Program-made: the position numbers and the translations under genes
In this document: positions 12,698 through 26,700 of the stretch, piece after piece
Layout: every line of letters begins with the position of its first letter
Numbering within the stretch: the first letter of the stretch is position 1
Source: Bugulina stolonifera
Taxonomy: Eukaryota; Bryozoa; Gymnolaemata; Cheilostomatida; Bugulidae
Length of the DNA stretch: 64,000 nt
Direction of reading: 5' to 3'
Assembly: GCA_935421135.1 (NCBI GenBank)
Contig: OW285189.1
Span: forward strand, 25,904,798 to 25,968,797
Notes under the pieces: generated by a model
The model's input: the letters and a program-made list of their open reading frames with translations, nothing else
What the model was told of the DNA's origin: nothing
Databases searched by the model: none

Positions 12698-13740
12698 GCA
12701 TGTTCACATGTTTGTTGTATATGCAGATACCAACTCATTCCAGTGTAAATCGTACACGTGTACATGCATATAACAAATTTACTTCCATGTCATATGCCAT
12801 ACTGGTTAACAGATTAAGTAAAAATTTACCAACACAATTTTCGACATCCTATAGGCTTTAAAGTCGAAGTGGGATAAGATGCGATTTTGATCGGAGCTAT
12901 TTCAACCTCAGTACAGTTGTACACTTGAACCAACAGCCTATTACAGTGCTTTGATAAGATACTAGAGACCAGAGCCCATTTTCCTTATAGACCCCAAACT
13001 CAGCTGAAATAAAAACAAATAGCAACTACCTATGCACTACACATAACATTGATATTTGATTATATAAGGATTACTAATAGATTATAATCAATACTACTAA
13101 CAACAATATTAGACATCAACAAATATTTAATACAATTATAAATAAATAAGTATAATATATAAATATAACAATAATTATTCAATTTCAATTGAATTTCAAT
13201 TTCGTTTGGCCTTCAGTAGGAAGTGGCAAGCAAGCCCAGCCATAGAGCGTTGTCAATGGCATGACTCGCTGTAAAACGGAGGGTAATAGCTGGCTTGGTC
13301 TTGGTATTATGGTATTAAGATTATTTTTAAATGCTGGAAAGTAGATCAAATGTGCAAAACAATTTAAAACCGCTCAAAAAAATCTGCAGAGTCAAGTTCC
13401 TAGATTCTAGCATAGGATGGAGTCTGGCAGAGTTCTGAACCTGGGAATTCCAGCATGATTGTGTGGATCTAGCGATTAGATGCGTTGCAATATTTGCTTT
13501 GTTATAAATGTTACCATTGGTCTATTCAATCCACTTTGCCCAATGGGCTTTGCAAAGCATTAGTGTTCAGAGTTCCCGCCGTATAACATGCTCGTCTGAT
13601 CAATCTGTGTGCGCGCATCTTTCCCGATGTAATATCGACGGCAAGTGTTATTAACTTAGTCCACTACTTGTGCAAAATTTGAACTGGAATATTTGCGAGT
13701 ACAGTAGTTGACGACTAGTTTCATTTACATGTACTGTAAA
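12698..13740. other. Intergenic stretch, no gene seen
   Basis: AT-rich with a mixed 13200-13680 part that may be old transposon sequence joined to the LINE fragment downstream. I find no coding exon. Confidence 0.5.
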
Positions 13741-14220
13741 TGTAGGCAGCTTGGCATGATTAAGAAGGTTCTCCAGGGTGCCCCTAGGGATGCCAAACTT
13801 CTTGCTTACACAAGTTTATGTCGACCACATCTTGAGTATGCTTCGTGTGTATGGGATCCTGCCTTGGGCTACATGATCCATGACTTAGACATGGTGCAGA
13901 ATTGTGCTGTTAGGTTTATAAGTGACCTGAAAGGTCGGGAAAGTGTCTCGGATGCAGCGAGTGAATTAAACATTGGCACTCTAGGTGATCGTCGTAAAAT
14001 GAGCCGACACAACCTTCTTATGAGGGTCCTCTCAAAAGAGGACAACCATCCTGCTCTCCTAGAGTCTTATGAGGAATTGGTGGATATAGAGACCAATGTC
14101 CAAGCCATTACCAGAGCAACTGCCAGAGGGGAACCCCCAACCATCTATGCCAGATCGTCAGCTTACCACAATAGTTTTCTGCCAAAAACCATAAGAGAAT
14201 TAAAAGCTAAAACCCTTTAA
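13741..14220 (+). mobile_element. 5'-truncated non-LTR retrotransposon, reverse transcriptase C-terminus
   Basis: About 157 codons ending TAA. Diagnostic blocks of the LINE (jockey/CR1-like) post-catalytic region are visible: LLAYTSLCRPHLEYASCVWD, then MVQNCAVRFISD, then LGDRRKMSRHNLL. The YADD catalytic core is absent, so only the 3' end is here, as expected for 5'-truncated insertions. The frame is intact, which suggests fairly recent insertion. The exact 5' limit is unclear. Confidence 0.85.
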
Positions 14221-14357
14221 TAAATGCTAACATAGCATGAACGATAACCACTTAATAAAATCTTATTCTCAAAACAAGAGGCGTACCGCTTGCCACACCG
14301 GCTTTAGTACGTACTAGCAAAGAACAGGTAAACAGAACAGATCACATGTGCAAAAAT

Positions 14358-14634
14358 TTTTATTAGAGATTACGAATTGTAGACTGGGGAAGCCTGGTGG
14401 AAGAACGTGAGTAGAAGGCTAGAAGTGCAAGAATTAGAATAGTTTTTAGCAAATTGCTAATTAATATAAATATTATATAATATTAATATAAATATGTAAC
14501 ACTATGACTATACTAATACTATTCTAATTCAAATTCTTGCACTTCTACTCATATGATTTGATATTATAGTTATATTATAATTATTCCACCAGGCTTACCC
14601 AGTTTCCAATTCGCAATTCTCATCCTTAATAGTT
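14358..14634. mobile_element. Fold-back element with long terminal inverted repeats
   Basis: The left arm (around AGCCTGGTGGAAGAACGTGA and AGAAGTGCAAGAATTAGAAT) is matched in reverse complement at about 14515-14634. Arms are roughly 80-110 bp with small gaps and an AT-rich loop. There is no coding capacity, so it is a MITE or fold-back element. Confidence 0.75.
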
Positions 14635-14718
14635 ATTTAATTACAATTTTTCATATAGCCTAATTTAGTAATTAATAATTATAATAAATACTATACTAAT
14701 ATTAATTTAATATAATAA

Positions 14719-14866
14719 TTTAATCTGAATAAATATCATAGTAACTATGATATTCATTCAGATTAAATTTGTGTGAAATTTAATTTTTATTTTCTGGATT
14801 TTGAATTTACAATAACTATGATAGTTATTGTAAATTCAAAATCCAGTAAATAAAAATTAAATTTCA
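14719..14866. repeat. Two adjacent AT-rich hairpins
   Basis: 14719-14769: arms of about 24 bp (TTTAATCTGAATAAATATCA and its complement) with almost no loop. 14774-14866: arms of about 45 bp (around CTGGATTTTGAATTTACAAT and its complement), also nearly loop-free. Such cruciform-prone palindromes are often transposon remnants. Confidence 0.85.
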
Positions 14867-15016
14867 GTTACAAATGTTCATCTTATCTTTAATCTTTCAT
14901 GTTATGTTCACTGTTCAAAATGTTAATGTGCTTATGTCATGTATTGTAGATGTACAATAATATAATTAACAATCAATAATGTCGGTTGTAGATAATTCAC
15001 TACAACACTCAGCTTA

Positions 15017-15553
15017 AACCACTACTGTCGCACCATTCAATATTTGCAAATAATATTGTTCATCTTATTTCATGTGTGATTGATGTGTGGTTTGTCTTTG
15101 TAAACCTAGTGGCAGCCAAGATAAACCCATTTGAATATTATCTATTATGACCTCCAGTCAGCATTGAGACCTGAAGTTCCTATGGCTATGCCTGTGCTGA
15201 GTCTACTTGGAAACTTTTTACTTAGGCAAGCTATGGCATCAAATAGCTAACTAATCTTATTGAGCCAACACTAACTGTCATTCTATAAATAACTCTTCAG
15301 TACAGCGATAAACAAGCAAGTTACAGTCAATGCCTGCAATAACAATGCAATGAGTTGCAATTAACTGCTTGAGTGTTTCCAAAATTCCCAACATACATAT
15401 GTAGGCTGGTGAGAACAGCCAGTATTAAAATAAGGTTTTCTTGGCAGCAGCTAGGTTTCCAAACACAAATAACACATCAATCTTACTGAGATAGGATGAA
15501 CAATATTCGGCCCTTCGTATTTGTGAATATTGAATGGTGTGACAGTAGTGGTC
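15017..15553. mobile_element. 537-bp MITE with TA target duplication
   Basis: Terminal inverted repeats ACCACTACTGTC[G/A]CACCATT extend about 45 bp at each end with gaps (left 15017 onward, right ending 15553). It is flanked by TA on both sides, compatible with a Tc1/mariner-type non-autonomous element. No ORF. Confidence 0.72.
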
Positions 15554-15902
15554 TAATTACAGCTTTGGTCAAAGATATTAATTAGTGTCTGGCCGGCAAA
15601 GACAATCTAAGTAGTGTTTATATCTGTTCTGTCTTCATGTCAAAGTCTGCTGTGGCTGTTGAGATAATTGTAGCAAGTCCAAGTACAAGCAAGTGCTAGT
15701 GTTGGCAAATAAGTACAACTGTTTCTTTTTGAAAAAGCAAGTACAAGTACATGGAGATACCCAGTACTTTGTAGAATGCATGAATAGGCTACAACAGCTC
15801 AAGGACTCCCCACTAACAACTACTAACTATTATCATGATGAACATTATCACTTTGTAACTTGTAATTTGTAGAGAGCTATTGGATGATAAGCTGTTAATA
15901 GG

Positions 15903-18900
15903 ATGGATTATAGCCTCCTTTCCCACCAAATGCCACTCAAGGTACAAACACACAACACAGAGTCAGCACCTCAAGTTGAAACAGATGGTTCCCATGCTAG
16001 TTCCAGGCTGTCTCCAATGTGTGGTTGGCAGAAAGAGGCAACTACGTCACCACGGAAACCTGTCGTCACTCCAACAAAGCACAGGGTCAAGGTGAACTAT
16101 CCTCTCAAACCATTCCAAGTCTTTTCAAGTCATAGCTTATACATGCTACATATTATATAACATTAATTTTCCTGTGAATATACTGAGCTAACCCAAGATA
16201 CAGTATAGCACATAGCCTATATACAGCATAGCACGCATACATGTACATGTATATGCACAGTATAGCACATAGCCTATGATACAGTATAGCACACATACGT
16301 GTACACGTAGGCCTACATAGATACACAGTATTTTTTCTACTGCAGCCAGAGACTCAGACTATAGTATCTCCAGTTAGAAGAGATCTGCTACCAATGTGTT
16401 ACACAGTTGATGAGCCAACTAGCCTCAGTCCCACGAAGTCTGACTCTGGCCAGTCAGGACACGTCACCGACGCCTCCGATGAAAACTCAGATAACCTACT
16501 CTACTTTAAAGTGCCTGGAATTTGCTTGAAAGGTTAGCCTAGATTCTTAATTAGCAGTTCACATCCTTGTAGCAGTGTGGTCAGTGTTAGGTCTAGATAA
16601 TTTAAAAGTAGGGAATAGTTCCCTGTTCTCCATTTATCCAAAATTATTTGTATAGCACACGTGACATACAGTATAGCACACGTGGCATACAGTATGGCAC
16701 ATGTGACATATAGTGTAGCACACGTGGCATATAGTGTAGCACATGTGACATAGTGTAGCACACGTGACATATAGTATAGCACACGTGACATACAGTATAG
16801 CACACGTGGCATACAGTATAGCACATGTGACATACAGTATAGCACACGTGGCATACAGTATAGCACATGTGACATATAGTGTAGCACACTGTACATATAG
16901 TGTAGTACACGTGGCATGCAGTATAGCACACATGGCATATAGTGTAGCACATGTGGCATAACTGTTGTATACACTGTACATATAGTATAGCACACATGAC
17001 ATATAGTGTAGCACATGTGACATACAGTATAGCACACTTGGCATAACTGTTGTATACACTGTACATATGTATAAACTGTTATGATGGTAGATCTGTATGA
17101 CTGGTCTGAGAGATGGAATGAGTGTCGAGTCACTACAGTCAACCCTACCCGAGGTCTCCTGCCACAGAAGAGCTCATCTGGCTCTACGGTAGAGCTCAAT
17201 GAAGAACTCATTGCTCTCTTCAGGTATGATGACAGTGTGTTTGCTGTCCTGGAGAAATGCCCTCATGCAGGTGAGTGTAAAGTACGTCTAGTATCTCCCC
17301 CTTACTAGCTATATTATACTATCACATTACCTTACTAGCTATGTTATACTATCACATTACCTTACTAGCTATGTTATACTATCACATTACCTTACTAGCT
17401 ATGTTATACTATCACATTACCTTACTAGTTATGTTATACTATCACACTACCTTACTAGCTATATTATACTATCACATTACCTTACTAGCTATGTTATACT
17501 ATCACATTACCTTACTAGCTATGTTATACTATCACACTACCTTATTAGCTATGTTATACTATCACATTACCTTACTAGCTATGTTATACTATCACACTAC
17601 CTTACTAGCTATATTATACTATCACATTACCTTACTAGCTATGTTATACTATCACATTACCTTACTAGCTATATTATACTATCACATTACCTTACTAGCT
17701 ATGTTATACTATCACATTACCTTACTAGCTATGTTATACTATCACATTACCTTATTAGCTATGTTATACTATCACATTACCTTACTAGCTATGTTATACT
17801 ATCACACTACCTTACTAGCTATGTTATACTATCACATTACCTTACTAGCTATATTATACTATCACATTACCTTACTAGCTATGTTATACTATCACATTAC
17901 CTTATTAGCTATGTTATACTATCACATTACCTTACTAGCTATGTTATACTATCACATTACCTTACTAGCTATATTATACTATCACATTACCTTACTAGCT
18001 ATGTTATACTATCACACTACCTTACTAGCTATGTTATACTATCACATTACCTTACTAGCTATATTATACTATCACATTACCTTACTAGCTATGTTATACT
18101 ATCACATTACCTTACTAGCTATGTTATACTATCACATTACCTTACTAGCTATGTTATACTATCACACTACCTTACTAGCTATGTTATACTATCACATTAC
18201 CTTACTAGCTATGTTATACTATCACATTACCTTACTAGCTCTGTTATACTATCACATTACCTTACTAGCTATGTTATACTATCACATTACCTTATTAGCT
18301 ATGTTATACTATCACATTACCTTACTAGCTATGTTATACTATCACATTACCTTACTAGCTATGTTATACTATCACATTACCTTACTAGCTATGTTATACT
18401 ATCACACTACCTTACTAGCTATGTTATACTATCACACTACCTTACTAGCTATGTTATACTATCACACAACCTTACTAGCTATGTTATACTATCACATTAC
18501 CTTATTAGCTATGTTATACTATCACACTACCTTACTAGCTATGTTATACTATCACATTACCTTATTAGCTATGTTATACTATCACATTACCTTACTAGCT
18601 ATATTATACTATCACATTACCTTACTAGCTATGTTATACTATCACATTACCTTACTAGCTATATTATATTATCACATTACCTTCCTAGCTATGTTATAAT
18701 ATCACATTACCTTACTAGCTATATTATACTATCACATTACCTTACTAGCTATGTTATACTATCACATTACCTTACTAGCTATATTATACTATCACATTAC
18801 CTTACTAGCTATGTTATACTATCACATTACCTTACTAGCTATATTATACTATCACATTACCTTACTAGCTATGTTATACTATCACATTACCTTACTAGCT

Positions 18901-21900
18901 ATATTATACTATCACATTACCTTACTAGCTATGTTATACTATCACATTACCTTACTAGCTATATTATACTATCACATTACCTTACTAGCTATGTTATACT
19001 ATCACATTACCTTACTAGCTATATTATACTATCACATTACCTTACTAGCTATGTTATACTATCACATTACCTTACTAGCTATGTTATACTATCACACTAC
19101 CTTACTAGCTATGTTATACTGTCACACTACCTTACTAGCTATGTTATACTATCACATTACCTTACTAGTTATGTTATACTATCACACTACCTTATTAGCT
19201 ATGTTATACTATCACATTACCTTACTAGCTATGTTATACTATCACACTACCTTACTAGCTATATTATACTATCACATTACCTTACTAGCTATGTTATACT
19301 ATCACATTACCTTACTAGCTATATTATACTATCACATTACCTTACTAGCTATGTTATACTATCACATTACCTTACTAGCTATGTTATACTATCACATTAC
19401 CTTATTAGCTATGTTATACTATCACATTACCTTACTAGCTATATTATACTATCACATTACCTTACTAGCTATGTTATACTATCACATTACCTTACTAGCT
19501 ATGTTATACTATCACATTACCTTACTAGCTATGTTATACTATCACATTACCTTACTAGCTATGTTATACTATCACACTACCTTACTAGCTATATTATACT
19601 ATCACATTACCTTACTAGCTATGTTATACTATCACATTACCTTACTAGCTATGTTATACTATCACATTACCTTACTAGCTATGTTATACTATCACACTAC
19701 CTTACTAGCTATGTTATACTATCACATTACTTTACTAGCTATGTTATACTATCACATTACCTTACTAGCTATGTTATACTATCACATTACCTTACTAGCT
19801 ATGTTATACTATCACATTACCTTACTAGCTATGTTATACTATCACATTACCTTACTAGCTATGTTATACTATCACACTACCTTACTAGCTATATTATACT
19901 ATCACATTACCTTACTAGCTATATTATACTATCACATTACCTTACTAGCTATGTTATACTATCACATTACCTTACTAGCTATATTATACTATCACACTAC
20001 CTTACTAGCTATGTTATACTATCACATTACCTTACTAGCTATGTTATACTATCACATTACCTTACTAGCTATGTTATACTATCACATTACCTTACTAGCT
20101 ATATTATACTATCACACTACCTTACTAGCTATGTTATACTATCACATTACCTTACTAGCTATGTTATACTATCACATTACCTTATTAGCTATGTTATACT
20201 ATCACATTACCTTACTAGCTATGTTATACTATCACATTACCTTACTAGCTATGTTATACTATCACATTACCTTACTAGCTATATTATACTATTACATTAC
20301 CTTACTAGCTATATTATACTATCACATTACCTTACTAGCTATGTTATACTATCACATTACCTTACTAGCTATATTATACTATCACATTACCTTACTAGCT
20401 ATGTTATACTATCACACTACCTTACTAGCTATGTTATACTATCACACTACCTTACTAGCTATGTTATACTATCACACTACCTTACTAGCTATGTTATACT
20501 ATCACATTACCTTATTAGCTATGTTATACTATCACATTACCTTACTAGCTATATTATACTATCACATTACCTTACTAGCTATGTTATACTATCACACTAC
20601 CTTACTAGCTATGTTATACTATCACACTACCTTACTAGCTATGTTATACTATCACACTACCTTACTAGCTATGTTATACTATCACACTACCTTACTAGCT
20701 ATGTTATACTGTCACACTACCTTACTAGCTATGTTATACTATCACACTACCTTACTAGCTATGTTATACTATCACATTACCTTATTAGCTATGTTATACT
20801 ATCACATTACCTTACTAGCTATATTATACTATCACATTACCTTACTAGCTATGTTATACTATCACATTACCTTACTAGCTATGTTATACTATCACATTAC
20901 CTTACTAGCTATGTTATACTATCACATTACCTTACTAGCTATGTTATACTATCACATTACCTTACTAGCTATGTTATACTATCACATTACCTTACTAGCT
21001 ATGTTATACTATCACACTACCTTACTAGCTATATTATACTATCACATTACCTTACTAGCTATGTTATACTATCACATTACCTTACTAGCTATATTATACT
21101 ATCACATTACCTTACTAGCTATGTTATACTATCACATTACCTTACTAGCTATGTTATACTATCACATTACCTTATTAGCTATGTTATACTATCACATTAC
21201 CTTACTAGCTATATTATACTATCACATTACCTTACTAGCTATGTTATACTATCACATTACCTTACTAGCTATATTATACTATCACATTACCTTACTAGCT
21301 ATGTTATACTATCACATTACCTTACTAGCTATGTTATACTATCACATTACCTTACTAGCTATGTTATACTATCACATTACCTTACTAGCTATGTTATACT
21401 ATCACATTACCTTACTAGCTATGTTATACTATCACATTACTTTACTAGCTATGTTATACTATCACATTACCTTACTAGCTATATTATACTATCACATTAC
21501 CTTACTAGCTATGTTATACTATCACATTACCTTACTAGCTATGTTATACTATCACATTGCCTTACTAGCTATGTTATACTATCACATTACCTTACTAGCT
21601 ATGTTATACTATCACATTACCTTACTAGCTATGTTATACTATCACACTACCTTACTAGCTATATTATACTATCACATTACCTTACTAGCTATATTATACT
21701 ATCACATTACCTTACTAGCTATGTTATACTATCACATTACCTTACTAGCTATGTTATACTATCACATTACCTTACTAGCTATATTATACTATCACACTAC
21801 CTTACTAGCTATGTTATACTATCACATTACCTTACTAGCTATGTTATACTATCACATTACCTTACTAGCTATATTATACTATCACATTACCTTACTAGCT

Positions 21901-22599
21901 ATGTTATACTATCACATTACCTTACTAGCTATGTTATACTATCACATTACCTTACTAGCTATGTTATACTATCACATTACCTTACTAGCTATGTTATACT
22001 ATCACATTACCTTACTAGCTATGTTATACTATCACACTACCTTACTAGCTATATTATACTATCACATTACCTTACTAGCTATATTATACTATCACATTAC
22101 CTTACTAGCTATGTTATACTATCACATTACCTTACTAGCTATGTTATACTATCACATTACCTTACTAGCTATATTATACTATCACACTACCTTACTAGCT
22201 ATGTTATACTATCACATTACCTTACTAGCTATGTTATACTATCACATTACCTTACTAGCTATGTTATACTATCACACTACCTTATTAGCTATGTTATACT
22301 ATCACACTACCTTATTAGCTATGTCATACTATCACATTATCTTACTAGCTATGTTATATTGTATAGGAGGGCCACTACATCTGGGAGATATAGAGGTACT
22401 ACCCAGTTCCAGATCTCTGTGTGTTACCTGCCCCTGGCACTCCTGGAAGATGGACCTGTCTAGTGGTAAGGTACTCTTCCCTCCCAACAGATCCCAGAGG
22501 ACTCGGGTATTTCCCACAATGCTAGGGGAAGAGGGAGAGATATACGTCGGCTTTGATACTCTCAGTGCTGAGTATTTCAACCTAAGCAGTGATTTCTGA
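15903..22599 (+). CDS. Rieske [2Fe-2S] domain protein (RFESD-like)
   Basis: Predicted soluble Rieske iron-sulphur protein of the RFESD/NirD-like type, presumably an electron carrier; partner unknown. Exons: 15903-16091, 16346-16532, 17091-17270, 22367-22599; 789 bp, 262 aa, phases consistent (0,1,1). The first two exons give a low-complexity, Ser/Pro-rich N-terminus of about 125 residues. The Rieske domain starts at LYFKVPG. Cluster ligands are split by the last intron: CPH is the end of exon 3 and CPWH is in exon 4 (CPHAG..., then CVTCPWHSW), which is the canonical C-x-H ... C-x2-H pattern. The start ATG at 15903 is the first in the exon; no signal peptide or TM is seen. The last intron is 5.1 kb, almost entirely a 30-bp array. 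A polyadenylation signal AATAAA lies at 22796. Confidence 0.9.
16640..17060. repeat. 21-bp minisatellite in Rieske intron 2
   Basis: About 20 units of ATAGTATAGCACACGTGACAT type, ending about 30 bp before the acceptor of exon 3. Many units contain CACGTG (E-box). The frame is open on both strands as a composition effect. Confidence 0.9.
17300..22352. repeat. 30-bp array, ~168 copies, filling Rieske intron 3
   Basis: Strictly 30-bp period for 5 kb without a single length change. Consensus ATGTTATACTATCACATTAC plus CTTACTAGCT. Variation is confined to a few sites (ATG/ATA, CATTAC/CACTAC, TTACT/TTATT). There are alternating ATA/ATG dimers at 18721-19060 and longer duplicated blocks. It starts about 30 bp after the donor and ends 15 bp before the acceptor. 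A 1282-codon frame runs in frame into exon 4. Confidence 0.97.
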
Positions 22600-23756
22600 T
22601 TGGCTCATGGCTACAGCACCGGCCTCCTATTGGTTCACCTGTACCGACAGTAGTTACTTATTGGCTGCCTATATGAACACTGTGAAGACAGCCAGTTGGT
22701 GATTATATAGTTTATACTTACACCTTAACTTACCTCTTAACTCAATCAGCTCAGTATGTTCAAAGATGATTAAATTTATCATGTATTTTATTAGTAATAA
22801 AAACCTACATTTATTTATATTTTTCATCAAAGTTTTGCCAATTGGTTATCATAGTTATTTAGTTTGTTTCAGTTCCTTCTGATTTAGGAGTTTTCTCCCC
22901 TCTTTATTGTGAGACACTAGTTTTCCCTCCTTTATATAACTACTGAGTGTGCTTGATAGAGGAGTACCTTTATAAGGGGGTAGGGGCTTAGTGTGTTTAT
23001 ATGGTTTTTGTTCAAGAATATAATTATAATACACTATATGACATAGTGGTATAATAGTGTAGCCCTGCAGTAGTACAGCATATAATTATAATGCATGTAC
23101 AAGTGTATTGCATAATGTGTGCAGTAGTTGATTGCACTAAGACTATGCTCTGAGTAGAGTGACTTGTATATCTACATTTACTATACCTACACTTCTACCA
23201 CACTATTCTAATCAGTATCACTATAATATATATGTATATACTACCCCTACTTGTGTGTCTAGTCTAGTCTATTGTATAACAATAGAGAGAGTATATTATA
23301 ATTATGTAGATATATTTACATAGAGAGATATTATATTATATTGTGTGAATCAATGTGCACCAGAATATTGGTATGGCCCAGCCGTTGAATTTTTACTTTT
23401 ATTATAGTATTAAATACTAAATAGCACATGTTTATCTAAACTATATATTATATTCCATCTCAATCCTAAAGTTATGTTACAATAAATAAATATACAGTGT
23501 ATGGGGTTTGTGGTTGTATATTATGCAGTTGGTGCATTAAATAGAATTGGATGCCGGCCACATAGACTAAAACTGTCATACACCTTAGTTCTTTATCTAT
23601 AGGTATGTACAATGTACAATGTACTCTATTACCATAAAGGCACTTTACACACAACCACAACATAGGAGTATATTATATGTACAGTATAGTCTAAAAATAA
23701 CTTAAATGACAATCAGATGATGGTCTGTCCTCAGCTTGGAATGATGTTCATACATA
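22600..23756. other. Convergent intergenic region
   Basis: Lies between the stop codons of the Rieske gene (+) and astacin gene (-). Contains AATAAA at 22796-22801 for the Rieske gene and AT-rich sequence thought to hold the astacin 3' UTR. No further exon seen. Confidence 0.6.
22796..22801 (+). terminator. Polyadenylation signal, Rieske gene
   Basis: AATAAA about 200 bp after the TGA stop. Confidence 0.55.
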
Positions 23757-26700
23757 CTAATACTTTGTATTTAACTCACAGCTTCCATACCTCCATTCAA
23801 TGAGATCTACAGCCAGACTGACATTTCCATACTCAGAGGATACATCATGCCTAGAGATAAAAACCACCTGAAACAACATTACAATCACTATGAATACATG
23901 CATATATAAGTATTAGGGGGGATCTAGTTAGCCTGAGTATCAGAGGTCACCAGCTGCCAACAGGGTTGGGTAGAATTAGAACCCAAGATTACATGTTTAT
24001 AGAAGTCTAACCTATTACTGTAGTCAACCTTTTACAATAAGTGGAGGTCCATAGCTTAGATTTATTGGTTTTGGACGCGATCAGAAGTTGTCCTCTCTCA
24101 ACGAAAAATTTCCTGGCTAAGGACAACTTCTTATTCTTTTAATGTGGTATTATTTGATTAGACAGCAGAGGTATAGAAATTGAGCTACTAAGACACATGT
24201 AGTCACAAAATAGTACACATGTAGTCAAAAGTAGTACACATGTAGTCACAAAGTAGTACACACGTAGTCACAAAGTAGTACACATGTAGTCAAAAGTAGT
24301 ACACACGCAGTCACAAAGTAGTACACATGTAGTCACAAAGAATTGGAGATGGGCGCTTTACCTCTAGTTTTTGAACTCTACTAGGTGAAGCAGCAGCCAC
24401 TGTGTGTTGTATTTGCTGCCAATGATCTCTGGGTTTATCTAATGTCAACATTGGAGTAGAGATTAGTGTACCGTCTATAGCCTGATGCACCCGAAGAGAT
24501 GTGTGTTTATCACAGCAAAGGTATAAACTAAACTTAAGACATCTTGTGCGACCTGCAGGATCATGGTAAATAAGTTTAGAACCCTCAGAGTAAAAATATG
24601 ATGTAAATGCATACACGTTACTCCAATAAAGTCTATGGCAGTGATAAGTCTCCAGTAGAAGTCTGTTATATTATATCTTACACTAATCTTACACCATGAA
24701 GTTGTCTACCCACGTGTAAGCTTCTGTGTAGAGCTGTCTAGGGATACACTGCAAGTATAGCGTTCATGTAAATTGCTACATGAGAGACCTTTTGACGGCT
24801 GCCCAAACAACCCTGTCCCTGTACTGAATACGCTTACCTGGATAGGTTAGGTAAGGTACGATCCTAAACACTCCCTCATAAGGACCCCTAGTATGGGCTC
24901 GAGGTCGTATTGAGGTCAAATGAAATCTGCCCTCTGCCGATCCTCTTGCACCACTCCCATTGATCGTCTGATGCACTCGCTCAGCAACCTGTTTACAAGC
25001 GAAGCAAGACTCAACATGCTTCCGCTATCTGTAGTACAGTGTGTGTGCTAATAGTACTATCAGACATAATTAGCCGCACATAGTTACATATACTGTCTAG
25101 TATCTAACCTCCCACGGTGACTCAGTCCAGCTCAGGTCCTCATAGCTCTTCTGGAATGAGTCATGGGTTCTAATGTCCGAGCAGTCACCTAGTAGGCCTT
25201 GCTCAAAACCACATACCAAGTGTCCACCTAGTAACAATAGTACAGACTATCATGTAGTATATACATTACATTACATTAGCTTATACTCTATGTACATGTA
25301 CATGTACATATGGGTGTATACATATATTATACACATGTACGTATGAGTGTACAGGCATATATTATACACATGCATATGTACAGGCATATATTATACACAT
25401 GTATATGTACAGGTATATATTATACACATGTATATGTACAGGCATATATTATACACATGTATATGTACAGGCATATATTATACACATGTATATGTACAGG
25501 CATATATTATATACATGTATATGTACAGGTATATATTATACACATGTAATTGTAGACTGTGACAGTTATTACTTACCTTTTGGATAACATCTTCCATTGT
25601 AGCACGCAGCTCCCCGACATTTACTGCAGTCGTCTACAACAAGTGTACAAACAGTGGACAGCCATCCAATCAACACGCACTATTTACTATGTAGGACACA
25701 ATAGAGTCCTGCATTTACTGAACTGTTGCACACCTACCTTGTAATCTCACTTGTATTTCCACACCTCTACCAGGATTAACGTGTGTCAGACTGTTGAATA
25801 TAATGATTGCGGAGGTAGATTTGCTCTGAGAAGAGAAACACTCTCTCTGGCACCTCCCACACTTCCTGTAGCGTAAGAACACAGCTGTAGAGCTAACGGC
25901 GTAATATGTGTTGTTATAAGGTCATTTTGAGCTACATGTATGTTACTGAGGCAATTATTCTATCCTCAGTTTCTAGCCTTCCAAAATAATGGATGTTGGC
26001 AATCCACTTATTAGAGCGAGGACCAAGAGCTTGGCGTGTAGCACACCACAGTCATGTTCAGTCAACTATCAGCTTACCCACCCTTTGGTTTCAAAGAGCT
26101 TGGAACTCATTTCAATTTATAAATTTAACTAAATACTACCACTCACTCTCTGGCAACCTGGCCAATCAGCTTGTCTCTTATTTCTATGTAATGTTTACAA
26201 CCATATATGTCAGCAGGTAGGTCCATATACTTGACTGTTGACTTGATAACTTTACCTGCCGGAGCCTGAAACAATATGAATGTGTAGTATGACTGCATTA
26301 TATTGTGCTGGAGTATTAGCACATGCTGCAGCTCTCTGTGGGTTACGTATGCAGAGTATGATTATATATCAGTTCCTGAAATGTACATTGTAGATCTACA
26401 TGTACATGTACGTGCATACTGTATAGTATAGGTCTATAGGATATACATGTAGTAGAGAGTATAGTATAGCATATAATATAGAGTAATAGTATAGAGTACA
26501 ATATAGAGAATAGAGTATAGAGTATAGCATAGAGTATAGTATAGAGTATAGTATAGAATAGAGTATAGGGAAATAGACCCACAGTTATACGTTCATCTGT
26601 CAGTCATAATAAAAAGTTGTCCTCTCTCTTCTCTTCCTCCTTCATAGAGAGAAGACAACTTTCTATTACACTCAATAGCTTCTGAATAGTCATGTCAGAG

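Noticed and set aside
17341..22599. 452- and 1282-codon ORFs encoding LYYHITLLAM repeats
   Set aside because: Intronic 30-bp array. It opens in frame to the Rieske exon, but a stop follows soon after the exon 3 donor and the canonical splice sites are good.
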